From Haemophilus massiliensis (GTDB taxonomy: Bacteria > Pseudomonadota > Gammaproteobacteria > Enterobacterales > Pasteurellaceae), in contig LM994636.1 in the NCBI GenBank assembly GCA_000752995.2, forward strand, positions 724,196 through 788,195: 64,000 nt of DNA, in the 5' to 3' direction. This document shows, piece after piece, positions 18,305 through 27,138 of the stretch (positions are counted from its first letter, which is position 1; the number at the start of each line of letters is the position of its first letter). Position numbers and translations under genes: made by a program. The notes under the pieces are model-generated. The model was not told the origin of the DNA, did no database searches, and saw only the letters and a list, made by a program, of their open reading frames with translations.

Positions 18305-19753
18305 ATGAGAAAGTCATCAATTGCGCTCGGTATTATCGTGGCATTCGGCGCACTGTGGACCGGTGGGGCGTGGTACACCGGAAAAACGGCGGAGGCGCAG
18401 TATCAACAACAGCTGGAGCAAAGCAGTCAAAAACTGGCAAAACTCAATCTTGGCGGCGAGCTGAGCGTGCGCCTTGAAAATGTCGTCTTTGAGCGCGGTT
18501 TATTTAGTTCCGCTGTGAGCTATGATGTGACGGTTCGCTCAACAAAGGATGATAAAACCTATATCATTCCGTTTGCCGGAACTATGTATCATGGCCCGCT
18601 CACGATTAATGATTTTTCCGTTGCGCTGTTTTCGGCGGATGTGGCGATGGTAAAAAATTCGCAAACTCAACATTGGTTTAAAGATGAACACAGTAATCCG
18701 CTGAAAGGTGCGTTTAAACTGACTTATGATCAACGCGTTAAAGGCGAGCTGCATTCCGAGGTATTCAGCCGACAAGATAACGGCGGGCTGGAATGGTCGT
18801 TGTCGGCCGATTTCGATACGGATCAAGACGGGTACGGCAAAACCAGTATTGATGTACCGCTGGTAAAAATAATGCTGGACGAATCGCAGCACAATGCGGC
18901 TGCTGAGCGTGACGCACTGCAAAATGCGGTGATCACTGCAACTAATAGTCATATTGAGCTGGATACGGTTCCGAATGAACAATTGAACGAACCGATTCCG
19001 GGGTCTTATTATGTTAAAACGGAGAATTTCCATCTAGAGGGCAAAAACCGCAGCGGTCAGGAGGTGAATACGACGGTTAAAAATGCCGAGCTGGGACTTG
19101 CTATAAAAGAGGATAAGGCGTTTGTAGATGTAGCGGTAATGTATAAGGCGGAAGATATCGCACATAACGGATTGTCTTTCGGCAATGCCGATATGATCAT
19201 GCAGTTTAATCATTTGGATACGAAATCCTTAAATGTCATTATTGATGAAATAAATAAGCAGCATGGTGATAAAGTGGCGTTTACACCGCTTGCCGATGAA
19301 GCAGCGAAAGTGATTTTGAATAACTCGCCGCAAATTAAGATCACACCTTTTACATTTTCCAATCCGAAAGGAACGTTGTCGGCAGATTTTAATCTGGCGT
19401 TGACCAAAGATGTAGAACAGCGGGTACGAGAGCAGAAAACCGTGCTGGGTTTGTTTAACGAACTGGGGCTGAATATTACGTTGGATAAAGCAGCGTTAAC
19501 CGAATATCTGACCCTTATCGAACAAACCAATTCGGCGGATTTAAGCCGTGAAACTGCGGCGGCGCTTGCCGAAACTCAGACAGAAGAACTGTTGCGTCAG
19601 GCTAGACAAGCCAACTTATTCAAAGAAACCGACAACCAACTGAGCCTGCATTTACTATTGGAAAATAACCAATTGAATTTCAATGGTGCGCCGCTTTCCG
19701 ATCAAGAAGTGCAAATGGCATTGTTTGCCGCGATTATGATGTTCGGCAGATAG
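18305..19753 (+). CDS. ydgA: YdgA family (DUF945) envelope protein
   Basis: Member of the DUF945/YdgA family, inner-membrane-anchored periplasmic proteins of unclear function. 482 residues. One N-terminal hydrophobic anchor (about 6-24) is followed by the family stretch WYTGKTAEAQYQQQ and then a long soluble region without cysteines that should lie in the periplasm. I chose the ATG at 18305 (AAGGA 7 bases upstream); the longer reading frame from 18242 lacks a ribosome site. Monocistronic, divergent from dnaK. The family assignment is by overall pattern; no active site is visible. Confidence 0.75.
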   Translation: MRKSSIALGIIVAFGALWTGGAWYTGKTAEAQYQQQLEQSSQKLAKLNLGGELSVRLENVVFERGLFSSAVSYDVTVRSTKDDKTYIIPFAGTMYHGPLTINDFSVALFSADVAMVKNSQTQHWFKDEHSNPLKGAFKLTYDQRVKGELHSEVFSRQDNGGLEWSLSADFDTDQDGYGKTSIDVPLVKIMLDESQHNAAAERDALQNAVITATNSHIELDTVPNEQLNEPIPGSYYVKTENFHLEGKNRSGQEVNTTVKNAELGLAIKEDKAFVDVAVMYKAEDIAHNGLSFGNADMIMQFNHLDTKSLNVIIDEINKQHGDKVAFTPLADEAAKVILNNSPQIKITPFTFSNPKGTLSADFNLALTKDVEQRVREQKTVLGLFNELGLNITLDKAALTEYLTLIEQTNSADLSRETAAALAETQTEELLRQARQANLFKETDNQLSLHLLLENNQLNFNGAPLSDQEVQMALFAAIMMFGR

Positions 19754-19885
19754 TTACTTGTCTTCTGCTTAGCTGAAAAGTGCGGTGCAAAATTACGATA
19801 TTTTGCCGTAAATGCATAATGCAGGGAGGCACCGCATATTTCCTACAGATGAGCAAAAAGAACGATAGCGTTATAAGGAGAATAT

Positions 19886-20185
19886 ATGCTTCAGCAAGTG
19901 CAGGAAATGCAGGATCTGTATGCTCAATGGATGAAGTTGCTGCCCGAATTAGAAAAAAGCATGGCACAATGGAAAAACGCCTCGCAAATTCTTGACCGGT
20001 TACAGGCGTTTTATTTTGACCCGCAATGGCTGGAATTATGCGAAACGGTGGATGAAAGCCGGTTAACTATGCAGGGTAATTATAGCGTATTATCGCAGGA
20101 TGCGATTTGGAACGCGCTGCATGACAGACGACGGCTGGCAATCGAATGGCTGAAACAGATTGTTGCCGTGTTGGAAAATGATTAA
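19886..20185 (+). CDS. DUF4298 domain-containing protein
   Basis: 99-residue acidic, mostly helical protein with heptad-like spacing in its first half ([14 protein letters not shown]...), and a C-terminal half containing [17 protein letters not shown], which fits DUF4298. No signal peptide or cysteine motif; function unknown. ATG at 19886 preceded by AAGGAG. It lies 24 bases before msrB on the same strand and is probably cotranscribed with it, but the link is only positional. Confidence 0.7.
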   Translation: MLQQVQEMQDLYAQWMKLLPELEKSMAQWKNASQILDRLQAFYFDPQWLELCETVDESRLTMQGNYSVLSQDAIWNALHDRRRLAIEWLKQIVAVLEND

Positions 20186-20208
20186 ATACGGTAAGGAGGT
20201 ATAAGCTG

Positions 20209-20724
20209 ATGAGTTATCGCGACGATTCGCGTCATAGTGATTTGGCTAACGCCAAAAAAGCCCTCATTGATCCGCAAGCCTATCCGAAACCAAGTGAAGC
20301 GGAATTGAAAGTGCGGTTGAGTGCACTGCAATATCAAGTGACACAAAAAGGTGATACGGAACGTCCGTTTCATAATGAATACTGGCGCCATTGTGAACCG
20401 GGAATTTATGTGGATATTACCACCGGCGAACCCTTGTTCAGTTCGGCGGATAAATTTGATTCTGCCTGCGGATGGCCGAGTTTTGCCAAACCGATTGTGC
20501 CGGAAGTCGTGAATTATAAAAAAGATATCGGTTTTAATATGATCAGAACGGAAGTGTTGAGCCGCTCGGGCAAAGCGCATTTAGGTCATGTGTTTGATGA
20601 TGGTCCGGTGGCAAGTGGCGGGTTGCGTTATTGCATTAATAGTGCGGCAATCCGATTTATCCCGCTGCACAAAATGGAAGAGGAACATTATGGTTATTTA
20701 ATTCCATGGCTGGACAGCAAATAA
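20209..20724 (+). CDS. msrB: peptide-methionine (R)-S-oxide reductase
   Basis: Repairs oxidised methionine (R-sulfoxide) in proteins with thioredoxin as reductant. 171 residues. The catalytic cysteine is C142 in [11 protein letters not shown]; a possible resolving cysteine is C87 in [16 protein letters not shown] is the usual substrate-site segment. The two CxxC zinc pairs of many MsrB enzymes are absent ([13 protein letters not shown] replaces the first), so this is the zinc-free type. It has an N-terminal extension of about 25 residues. No msrA is fused or adjacent. A strong ribosome site (AAGGAGG) precedes the ATG. Confidence 0.92.
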   Translation: MSYRDDSRHSDLANAKKALIDPQAYPKPSEAELKVRLSALQYQVTQKGDTERPFHNEYWRHCEPGIYVDITTGEPLFSSADKFDSACGWPSFAKPIVPEVVNYKKDIGFNMIRTEVLSRSGKAHLGHVFDDGPVASGGLRYCINSAAIRFIPLHKMEEEHYGYLIPWLDSK

Positions 20725-20859
20725 ACTCAATAAAATGAATTCCATACAAGCAAAAACTTTTTTATCTCTTTGTTTCTTGTTGTTTATTATTTGTCGTTGG
20801 GTTATAAACTAAATTCTAGTAAAAAATTTTAGTGGAAAAAGCCTCTCTTTTAATTTAAG

Positions 20860-20874
20860 TGATAATAATTCCCA
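20860..20874 (+). promoter_or_regulatory. candidate Fur box upstream of dmsA
   Basis: TGATAAT-A-ATTCCCA matches the 7-1-7 Fur pattern TGATAATNATTATCA at 12 of 14 informative positions. It is 163 bases from the dmsA start, 14 bases upstream of the FNR site. AT-rich DNA raises the chance of accident. Confidence 0.4.
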
Positions 20875-20887
20875 TTTTTTTAACTCA

Positions 20888-20901
20888 TTGATCTTAATCA
20901 T
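20888..20901 (+). promoter_or_regulatory. FNR-type site upstream of dmsA
   Basis: TTGAT-CTTA-ATCAT matches the FNR consensus TTGAT-N4-ATCAA at 9 of 10 positions. DMSO reductase operons are activated by FNR without oxygen, so site and gene fit. Confidence 0.75.
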
Positions 20902-20936
20902 CTTATTATACATTTTCTTATTTTATAACAGTTTTT

Positions 20937-20952
20937 TGTGATCTTAATCACA
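20937..20952 (+). promoter_or_regulatory. CRP-type site upstream of dmsA
   Basis: TGTGA-TCTTAA-TCACA is a perfect match to the CRP palindrome TGTGA-N6-TCACA. It lies 36 bases downstream of the FNR site. Dual control by oxygen and carbon status is a reasonable inference. Confidence 0.75.
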
Positions 20953-21036
20953 ACAGTTTTCTCCCTCTTTATGGTTAAATTCGGCTTTAATTTTTTATTG
21001 TTAAATTAATCATAAATCGTGGGGGAATAAATAAAA

Positions 21037-23469
21037 ATGAGTCATAAATTCAATCCACCGCTTAATCGAAGAACCTTTCTAAAGGGCGCTTCTTTGGGGG
21101 CCGCTGCGGTGGCGGCGGATATTGCGCTGCCTTTTAATGCTATTGCGGCGGAGGAAAAACCAGCTGCTGCGCTTTCCAGTGGCGAAGAAAAAGTGGTTTG
21201 GTCGGCTTGTACGGTAAACTGTGGTAGCCGTTGTCCGTTGCGTATGCATGTGAAAGATAACCAAATTTTATATGTTGAAACGGATAATACAGGCACAGAT
21301 ACCTACAACGTCGATCATCAAATCCGAGCTTGCTTGCGTGGTCGCTCCATGCGCCGCCGTGTGTATAATCCTGATCGTTTGAAATATCCAATGAAACGTG
21401 TGGGTAAACGTGGCGAAGGAAAATTTAAACGCATTAGCTGGGATGAGGCTTTAACAGAAATTGCTCAAGCCTTGCGTAAAAATATTGAACAATATGGTAA
21501 TGAAAGTATTTATTTGAATTATGGTACCGGTACTTTAGGCGGTACCATGACCAAATCTTGGCCGCCAGGTTCCACTCTCGTGGCTCGCTTAATGAATTGT
21601 ATCGGCGGTTATTTAAATCATTACGGTGATTACAGTACCGCGCAAATTGCCGTGGGTTTGGATTATACCTACGGTGGCGGCTGGGCGCTGGGCAATGGCT
21701 TAGCGGATATTGAAAATACCAAATTAATTGTGCTTTTTGGTAATAATCCCGCAGAAACCCGCATGAGCGGTGGCGGTTTAACCTATTGTTTTGAACAAGC
21801 CAAGGCGCGCTCAGGTGCCAAAATGATCATCATTGATCCGCGTTATACCGACACCGGCGTGGGCAAAGAAGATGAATGGATCCCGATTCGCCCGGGCACG
21901 GATGCCGCGCTTTGTTCTGCCATTGCTTATGTGTTGATTACGGAAAACATGGTAGATCAGCCGTTCTTGGATAAATATTGCGTGGGCTACGATGAGAAAA
22001 CTTTGCCGGCGAATGCACCGAAAAATGGTCATTATAAGGCTTATATTTTAGGTCAGAGCGATGATGGTGTGGCGAAAACACCTGAATGGGCAGCAAAAAT
22101 TACCGGTATTCCAGCACATCGCATTATTAAACTTGCCCGTGAAATCGGCTCCACTAAACCCGCTTATATTTCTCAAGGCTGGGGTCCGCAGCGCCGTAGT
22201 AATGGCGAGCTGATTTCTCGTGCCATTGCTATGTTGCCGATTTTAACGGGTAATGTGGGCATTAGCGGTGGTAATACTGGGGCGCGTGAAAGTGCTTATG
22301 GTGTGCCTTTTGTACGCATGCCAACTTTAGAAAACCCTGTGCAAGCCAGTATTCCAATGTTCTTATGGACGGATGCGATTATTCGCGGTCCTGAAATGAC
22401 AGCATTAACCGACGGTATTCGGGGCGTAGAAAAACTTTCGGCACCGATTAAATTTATCTGGAATTACGCCAGTAACTGCTTGATTAATCAGCATGCGGAA
22501 ATTAACCGTACTCACGAAATTTTACAAGATGAAAGCCAATGTGAAATGATTGTGACGATTGAAAATCATATGACATCTACCGCAAAATACAGCGATATTT
22601 TGCTACCGGATTGCATGACTTCCGAGCAAATGGATTTCTGTTTAGATGCCTTTGTGGCCAATATGAACTATGTGATTTTTGCTGATCAAGTAGTGACGCC
22701 GTCTTTTGAATGCCGCAATCTTTATGACATGATGAGCGATTTAGCAGAAAAACTTGGTGTGAAAGAAAAATTCACCGAAGGTCGCAGCCAAGAAGGTTGG
22801 TTGCGCCATTTATATGAGCAATCTCGCACCAATCTTCCTGAATTACCAACCTTTGAAGCATTCCGTAAGCAGGGTATTTTCAAGAAAGTCGATCCAAAAG
22901 GCTTTTATATTGCTTATAAAGATTTCCGAGAAGATCCTGAGAAAGAACCATTGCAAACCCCGTCAGGCAAAATCGAGATTTATTCTTCTCGCCTTGCTGA
23001 AATTGCTAAAACTTGGGTGCTGAAAGAAGATGAAGTGATTCATCCGTTACCTGTTCATGCGGACAGCTTTGAACATTTTGGCGATCCGCTAATGGAAAAA
23101 TATCCGTTGCAACTCAGCGGATTCCATTATAAAGCTCGCACGCATTCCACTTACGGTAATGTGGACGTATTAAAAGCGGCGAACCCGCAAGAAGTTTGGA
23201 TTAATCCGATAGATGCTGAGCCAAAAGGCATTAAAAACGGCGATATGATTCGAATTTTTAATGATCGTGGCGAAGTGCGCATTCATGCCAAAGTCACGCC
23301 TCGCATTATTCCGGGGGTGATTGCCTTAAGCGAAGGGGCGTGGTATGCGCCCGATGCCAATCGCGTAGATCATTCAGGTTGTATTAACGTCCTGACTACA
23401 CAGCGTCCGTCGCCGTTGGCAAAAGGCAATCCGCAACACTCAAATCTTGTTCAAATTGAAAAACTGTAA
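21037..23469 (+). CDS. dmsA: anaerobic dimethyl sulfoxide reductase catalytic subunit
   Basis: Molybdopterin enzyme that reduces DMSO and related S- and N-oxides as terminal electron acceptors. 810 residues. A Tat signal with R11-R12-T-F-L-K directs folded export. C58, C62, C66 and C99 fit the N-terminal 4Fe-4S site (motif CTVNCGSRC), and S200 in HYGDYSTAQ is the expected molybdenum-ligand serine. Typical cofactor stretches include LFGNNPAETR and the C-terminal dinucleotide-binding domain from about residue 680. It heads the operon dmsABC-dmsD-napF under FNR- and CRP-type sites. Codon choice looks more AT-rich than in neighbouring genes. Confidence 0.96.
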   Translation: MSHKFNPPLNRRTFLKGASLGAAAVAADIALPFNAIAAEEKPAAALSSGEEKVVWSACTVNCGSRCPLRMHVKDNQILYVETDNTGTDTYNVDHQIRACLRGRSMRRRVYNPDRLKYPMKRVGKRGEGKFKRISWDEALTEIAQALRKNIEQYGNESIYLNYGTGTLGGTMTKSWPPGSTLVARLMNCIGGYLNHYGDYSTAQIAVGLDYTYGGGWALGNGLADIENTKLIVLFGNNPAETRMSGGGLTYCFEQAKARSGAKMIIIDPRYTDTGVGKEDEWIPIRPGTDAALCSAIAYVLITENMVDQPFLDKYCVGYDEKTLPANAPKNGHYKAYILGQSDDGVAKTPEWAAKITGIPAHRIIKLAREIGSTKPAYISQGWGPQRRSNGELISRAIAMLPILTGNVGISGGNTGARESAYGVPFVRMPTLENPVQASIPMFLWTDAIIRGPEMTALTDGIRGVEKLSAPIKFIWNYASNCLINQHAEINRTHEILQDESQCEMIVTIENHMTSTAKYSDILLPDCMTSEQMDFCLDAFVANMNYVIFADQVVTPSFECRNLYDMMSDLAEKLGVKEKFTEGRSQEGWLRHLYEQSRTNLPELPTFEAFRKQGIFKKVDPKGFYIAYKDFREDPEKEPLQTPSGKIEIYSSRLAEIAKTWVLKEDEVIHPLPVHADSFEHFGDPLMEKYPLQLSGFHYKARTHSTYGNVDVLKAANPQEVWINPIDAEPKGIKNGDMIRIFNDRGEVRIHAKVTPRIIPGVIALSEGAWYAPDANRVDHSGCINVLTTQRPSPLAKGNPQHSNLVQIEKL

Positions 23470-23479
23470 GGAGTGAAAA

Positions 23480-24100
23480 ATGAGCGAACAATATGGTTTT
23501 TATTTTGACTCCGAGCGCTGCACCGGTTGTAAAACTTGCGAGTTAGCCTGTAAAGATTACAAAGATTTAGATACCGAAGTAAATTTCCGCCGTATTTATG
23601 AATACACGGGTGGCGAATGGTCACAGGACAAAGACGGCTGTTATCAACAAAATGTCTTTGCTTATTACATGTCTATTTCTTGTAACCATTGCGAAAACCC
23701 CGCTTGTGTGAAGGTGTGCCCAAGTGGCGCCATGCACAAAAATGCCGATGGTTTTGTGATTGTGAACGAGCAAACCTGTATCGGTTGTCGTTATTGCCAC
23801 ATGGCTTGCCCTTATGATGCGCCGCAATACGACGCCAAAAAAGGTTGCATGACCAAATGTGACGGCTGCTATTCCAGAGTCAAAGCAGGGCAAAAACCCA
23901 TTTGTGTGGAGGCCTGTCCGTTGCGAGCCTTGGATTTTGCGCCCATTGAGGAATTACGCGCCAAATATGGCACCGAAGCCTCTATTGCACCACTTCCACC
24001 AGCAGTATTAACCAGCCCAAATTTAGTGGTGAAAGCCAATAAACATGCTTGTTTAAGTGGCGATCAATCCGGCTTTTTAGGCAATCCAAGAGAGGTGTAA
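23480..24100 (+). CDS. dmsB: DMSO reductase iron-sulfur electron-transfer subunit
   Basis: Ferredoxin-like subunit that carries electrons from DmsC to DmsA through four 4Fe-4S clusters. 206 residues, as in E. coli. Four cysteine groups are visible: CTGCKTCELAC near the N-terminus, CNHCENPACVKVCP, CIGCRYCHMACP and the split CDGC...CVEACP. No signal peptide; it is exported by travelling with the Tat-targeted DmsA. ATG 10 bases after dmsA with AAGGAG upstream; dmsC follows after one base. Confidence 0.96.
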   Translation: MSEQYGFYFDSERCTGCKTCELACKDYKDLDTEVNFRRIYEYTGGEWSQDKDGCYQQNVFAYYMSISCNHCENPACVKVCPSGAMHKNADGFVIVNEQTCIGCRYCHMACPYDAPQYDAKKGCMTKCDGCYSRVKAGQKPICVEACPLRALDFAPIEELRAKYGTEASIAPLPPAVLTSPNLVVKANKHACLSGDQSGFLGNPREV

Positions 24101-24101
24101 G

Positions 24102-24932
24102 ATGAACGGATTACATGAACTTCCTTTAATTATTTTTACCGTCCTTGCACAAGTGGTAGTGGGCGCTTGGCTATTGTGTGCTGTGGCGCTATGTCAAACC
24201 CAAAATGGACAGCAGCATATTGTCCGAGGTCAATTTATTTTATTGATTTTATTGGCTATTGGTTTTATTGCTTCTGTGTTGCATTTAGGTTCGCCATGGC
24301 GTGCCTTTAATTCGCTCAACAGGGTGGGGCAATCCATGTTGAGTAATGAAATTGCAACGGGCGCATTATTCTTTGCCGCGGCAGGTATTTATTGGTTGTT
24401 AGCGATTCTCCATAAACTGTCTGCTTCATTGCTTAAAATCGGCGCAATTTGTACCGCACTTTTGGGCTTAGTGTTTATGTATATGATGGCTAATTTATAC
24501 CAAATTCCAACAGTGCCGACTTGGCATACCAGCCTCACCAGTTGGCAATTTTATTTAACGCTGATATTGGGTGGAAGTGCTTTGGCTTATGCATTTTTAG
24601 CCAATAACCCAGAGGCAAATTATTGCCTAAAAGGCTTCCCGGTGGTGTATTTTGTGGCCTTTGTGCTGGTGATCATTTGTGCGGTGTATCAATTGCAACA
24701 TTTAGCGCAAACCCAATCCGCCATTCAATCGGCGCTTAACCTTGTGCCGGATTATGCCCCTTTAACGGCGTTACGTTTTAGCTTGCTTGGTTTGGCCACT
24801 TGGCTCATTCTTAAAGCGCCGAACACTGCCACTTTATATTTTGCTGCGATTTTAGTCATCGTTGCAGAATTTATTGGCCGAGCGCTGTTTTATGCCGTAC
24901 ACCTCACGCAGGGCATGGCGATTAACGGTTAA
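24102..24932 (+). CDS. dmsC: DMSO reductase membrane anchor subunit
   Basis: Integral membrane subunit that anchors DmsAB and oxidises menaquinol. 276 residues with about eight hydrophobic segments. The N-terminal stretch LHELPLIIFTVLAQ and LHLGSPWRAFNSLNRV (about 57-73) are typical of the DmsC family. It starts one base after dmsB. It holds the only uptake-signal copy (near 24454) between about 20.3 and 26.1 kb. Confidence 0.94.
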   Translation: MNGLHELPLIIFTVLAQVVVGAWLLCAVALCQTQNGQQHIVRGQFILLILLAIGFIASVLHLGSPWRAFNSLNRVGQSMLSNEIATGALFFAAAGIYWLLAILHKLSASLLKIGAICTALLGLVFMYMMANLYQIPTVPTWHTSLTSWQFYLTLILGGSALAYAFLANNPEANYCLKGFPVVYFVAFVLVIICAVYQLQHLAQTQSAIQSALNLVPDYAPLTALRFSLLGLATWLILKAPNTATLYFAAILVIVAEFIGRALFYAVHLTQGMAING

Positions 24933-24948
24933 GTTTTAAGGGTTAGGA

Positions 24949-25542
24949 ATGGACATTCATCCGAAAATTGCTATCAGCGGCCGATTACTCGGCTCGCTGT
25001 TTTATTACGCCCCCGACGATCCACGCAATGAGCAAGTCCTTGATTTCTTTCAGCAAGAAAATTGGCAAGATAATTGGGTGTTCAAAACAGCGCAAAAAAC
25101 ACCCGCACTTTTTGAAGCGGATTTAGAGACCCTGGCGCAACAATATCAAGCCTTATTTATCGGTCCGAATGCGCTGCCCGCACCGCCTTGGGGCTCAGTA
25201 TATTTAGATAAAGATGGTGTGATTTTTGGCGAATCTTTGTTGAAGTTGCGTGAATTTTTGCAACAAAACCAACTTCATTTTGTGGCACCGGACCATGCGC
25301 CGGAAGATCACATTGGCTTAATGTTGTTTTTGACCGCTTATTTAAGTGAGCAACATCAAGCGCTTATCACACCATTTTTAGCACAACATTTTTTGCCTTG
25401 GGCTTATCGATTTTTAGATTTGATGATTGCGCAGCGCATTTCCTCCTTTTATCGCAATTTGGCGCAATTAACCAAAGAAAGCTTACAAACGTGGCAAAGG
25501 GAGCTGGCGCTTGAACCGGAAACATTGCCGCTTTATCGCTAA
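24949..25542 (+). CDS. dmsD: TorD/DmsD family Tat chaperone for DMSO reductase
   Basis: Cytosolic redox-enzyme maturation protein that binds the twin-arginine leader of DmsA and holds it until the cofactor is inserted. 197 residues, all helical. The family motif region is visible as ALFIGPNALPAPPWGSVYLD (about 80-99), followed by an acidic helix, and DHIGLMLFLTAYL (about 123-135). ATG at 24949 with AGGA upstream. It lies in the operon with its client, 16 bases after dmsC; the same order is known in H. influenzae. Confidence 0.92.
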   Translation: MDIHPKIAISGRLLGSLFYYAPDDPRNEQVLDFFQQENWQDNWVFKTAQKTPALFEADLETLAQQYQALFIGPNALPAPPWGSVYLDKDGVIFGESLLKLREFLQQNQLHFVAPDHAPEDHIGLMLFLTAYLSEQHQALITPFLAQHFLPWAYRFLDLMIAQRISSFYRNLAQLTKESLQTWQRELALEPETLPLYR

Positions 25543-25563
25543 ACGCGCCACGAAGGAAACATC

Positions 25564-26118
25564 ATGACTGTGCCGCCAAAAGACGAAAAATATTATCAAG
25601 CCTATTTAAACCACCATCGCATTTCTCGCCGAGGTTTATTTCGCGGCATGTTTTTGCCTGCTGCGGCACAAAATTCGAACCAAAATTCAGCGCAATCTCA
25701 TCAAGCTCGCCCACCTTTTGCCGCGCCCGCTCATTTATTTTTTGATATTTGCTCGGGCTGCGCTCAATGTGAAGCCGCTTGTCCTTACGGTTTAATTCAA
25801 ATACAACAAGGCAAAGCGGCGTTTCAGGTGGATTTTTCGGCTTGTGATTTTTGCCAAGCCTGCGCCAACGCTTGCCCAACTCAAGCATTGCACATTGCCT
25901 TTCCTGCCGATACTCATTGGCGTCCGCAGTTTTTAGAAAATTGCCTGCAAAAGCAAGGGCAACCTTGCCAACAATGCCAGCAAGATTGCCCGAAACAAGC
26001 GATTTTGCCAGATTTACAGCTTGATACTGAACGATGCAATGGTTGCGGTCAGTGTCAAATAAGTTGCTTTGTTCAGGCAATCGGGTTAAAACTTCAAAAT
26101 TGGGAGTGCAATTTATAA
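25564..26118 (+). CDS. napF: NapF-like ferredoxin-type protein
   Basis: Iron-sulfur accessory protein of molybdoenzyme operons. 184 residues. An N-terminal ISRRGLFRG motif (about 20-28) resembles a Tat-like tail seen in NapF; the body has four cysteine-rich groups: CSGCAQCEAACP, CDFCQACANACP, CQQCQQDCP and CNGCGQCQISC. In nap operons NapF helps mature the catalytic subunit in the cytosol; here it ends a dms operon, so assistance with DmsA cofactor loading is the natural inference. I use the NapF name for family, not proven function. ATG 21 bases after dmsD. Confidence 0.85.
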   Translation: MTVPPKDEKYYQAYLNHHRISRRGLFRGMFLPAAAQNSNQNSAQSHQARPPFAAPAHLFFDICSGCAQCEAACPYGLIQIQQGKAAFQVDFSACDFCQACANACPTQALHIAFPADTHWRPQFLENCLQKQGQPCQQCQQDCPKQAILPDLQLDTERCNGCGQCQISCFVQAIGLKLQNWECNL

Positions 26119-26140
26119 GCGCAAAAGTGCGGTTTTTTTA

Positions 26141-26335
26141 ATGAAATTTTTATTGGAATCAAATGAAGTCTATGTATAAAAAATTCTAAGCTATGCGAAT
26201 GGAGCCAACGCGCTTAAGTCATGAACTGATTTATTAAAGAAAGAATATGTAACTTCTCCTTTGAGGGATAAATCAGAGCGTTATTGTGCGGTTGTCAGCA
26301 TTCACCTATTCCTTGAGGAGCATGTGACGCCCTAA
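26141..26335 (+). pseudogene. possible decayed small open frame
   Basis: One reading frame runs 65 codons from ATG 26141 to TAA 26333-26335 with only two internal stops, at codons 13 and 28; the last 36 codons are open and contain a charged, protein-like segment (KKEYVTSPLRDKSERY). I do not recognise the family. Two point changes would restore a 64-residue protein. It lies between the dms operon and ydfG in a 262-base gap that otherwise holds only two uptake signals. A chance frame is possible. Confidence 0.3.
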
Positions 26336-26380
26336 ATTTTTACAGGGTAGCCTAAAACCGCACTTTCTACATGTGAATTA

Positions 26381-27127
26381 TTATTTACGGCTGACTGCCA
26401 GCGGCGAGAAAGTTTGGGCTACCGGCATGATCTCAATACGGTTAATATTTACATGCGCAGGCTGTTGATAAATCCATAAAATCGTATTGGCGATGTCTTC
26501 CGGTCGAATGTAGTCCACATTTTGATATAGCCCCGCGGCTTTGGCGTCGTCGCCTTTAAAGCGTACGTTGGAGAATTCCGTTCCACCGCATAGTCCCGGT
26601 TCAATATTGGAAACTCGGATTTGCGTGCCGGCTAAGTCGGCGCGTAAATTTAAACTGAATTGTTCGACGAAGGCTTTGGTCGCGCCGTACACGTTACCGC
26701 CCGGATAAGGATAGGTACCGGCGATGGAACCCAGATTTATAATGTGTCCTTGATTGCGCTTGACCATTTGCGGCAAGATTTGACGGGTCAGATACGTCAG
26801 CCCGACGATATTGGTGTTGATCATCGTCTGCCAGTCATTGAAATCCGCCTGATGCGCGGGTTCTAACCCTAAAGCCAGGCCGGCATTGTTCACCAATAAC
26901 TCAATATTTTTTAGATTTTCAGGCAGTTGAGCAAGTGCGCTGTCAATGTTTGCAGGATCAGAGACATCCATTTGCAACGGATAAAAATGATCGCCTAATT
27001 CCTGTTTTAACGCCTGTAATTTATCCGTGCGGCGCGCAGCACCGATAACCTGATAGCCTGCATTGACAAACGCGGTGCAGATCGCTTTACCAAAACCGGC
27101 AGAAGCGCCGGTGACGAGAATAGTCAT
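26381..27127 (-). CDS. ydfG: NADP-dependent 3-hydroxy acid dehydrogenase (short-chain dehydrogenase)
   Basis: Cytosolic SDR enzyme; E. coli YdfG oxidises L-allo-threonine, serine and 3-hydroxy acids and reduces malonic semialdehyde. 248 residues. The nucleotide motif TGASAGFG is at 6-13, with A31-R32-R33 after strand two indicating NADP preference; NNAG is at 80-83 and the catalytic set is S134, Y147 and K151. The C-terminal motif and the PGLCGGTEFS loop are YdfG-like. ATG at 27127 with AAGGAG upstream. It follows mtgA by 11 bases, perhaps the tail of the slt-trpR-mtgA run. Confidence 0.93.
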   Translation of the reverse strand: MTILVTGASAGFGKAICTAFVNAGYQVIGAARRTDKLQALKQELGDHFYPLQMDVSDPANIDSALAQLPENLKNIELLVNNAGLALGLEPAHQADFNDWQTMINTNIVGLTYLTRQILPQMVKRNQGHIINLGSIAGTYPYPGGNVYGATKAFVEQFSLNLRADLAGTQIRVSNIEPGLCGGTEFSNVRFKGDDAKAAGLYQNVDYIRPEDIANTILWIYQQPAHVNINRIEIMPVAQTFSPLAVSRK

Positions 27128-27138
27128 AACTTTACTCC

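Larger units (their letters stand above)
20725..21036 (+). promoter_or_regulatory. msrB-dmsA intergenic control region
   Basis: 312 bases, very AT-rich and without a gene. It holds, in order, a Fur-like palindrome, an FNR site, a CRP site and the dmsA ribosome binding site (GTGGGGGAA). No hairpin with a U tract follows msrB, so its terminator is not obvious. A clear sigma-70 pair could not be fixed among many AT-rich candidates. Confidence 0.6.

Noticed and set aside
25562..26080. 172-codon open frame on the minus strand over napF
   Set aside because: It is the antisense shadow of the cysteine-rich napF gene, has no ribosome site and no recognisable protein pattern.
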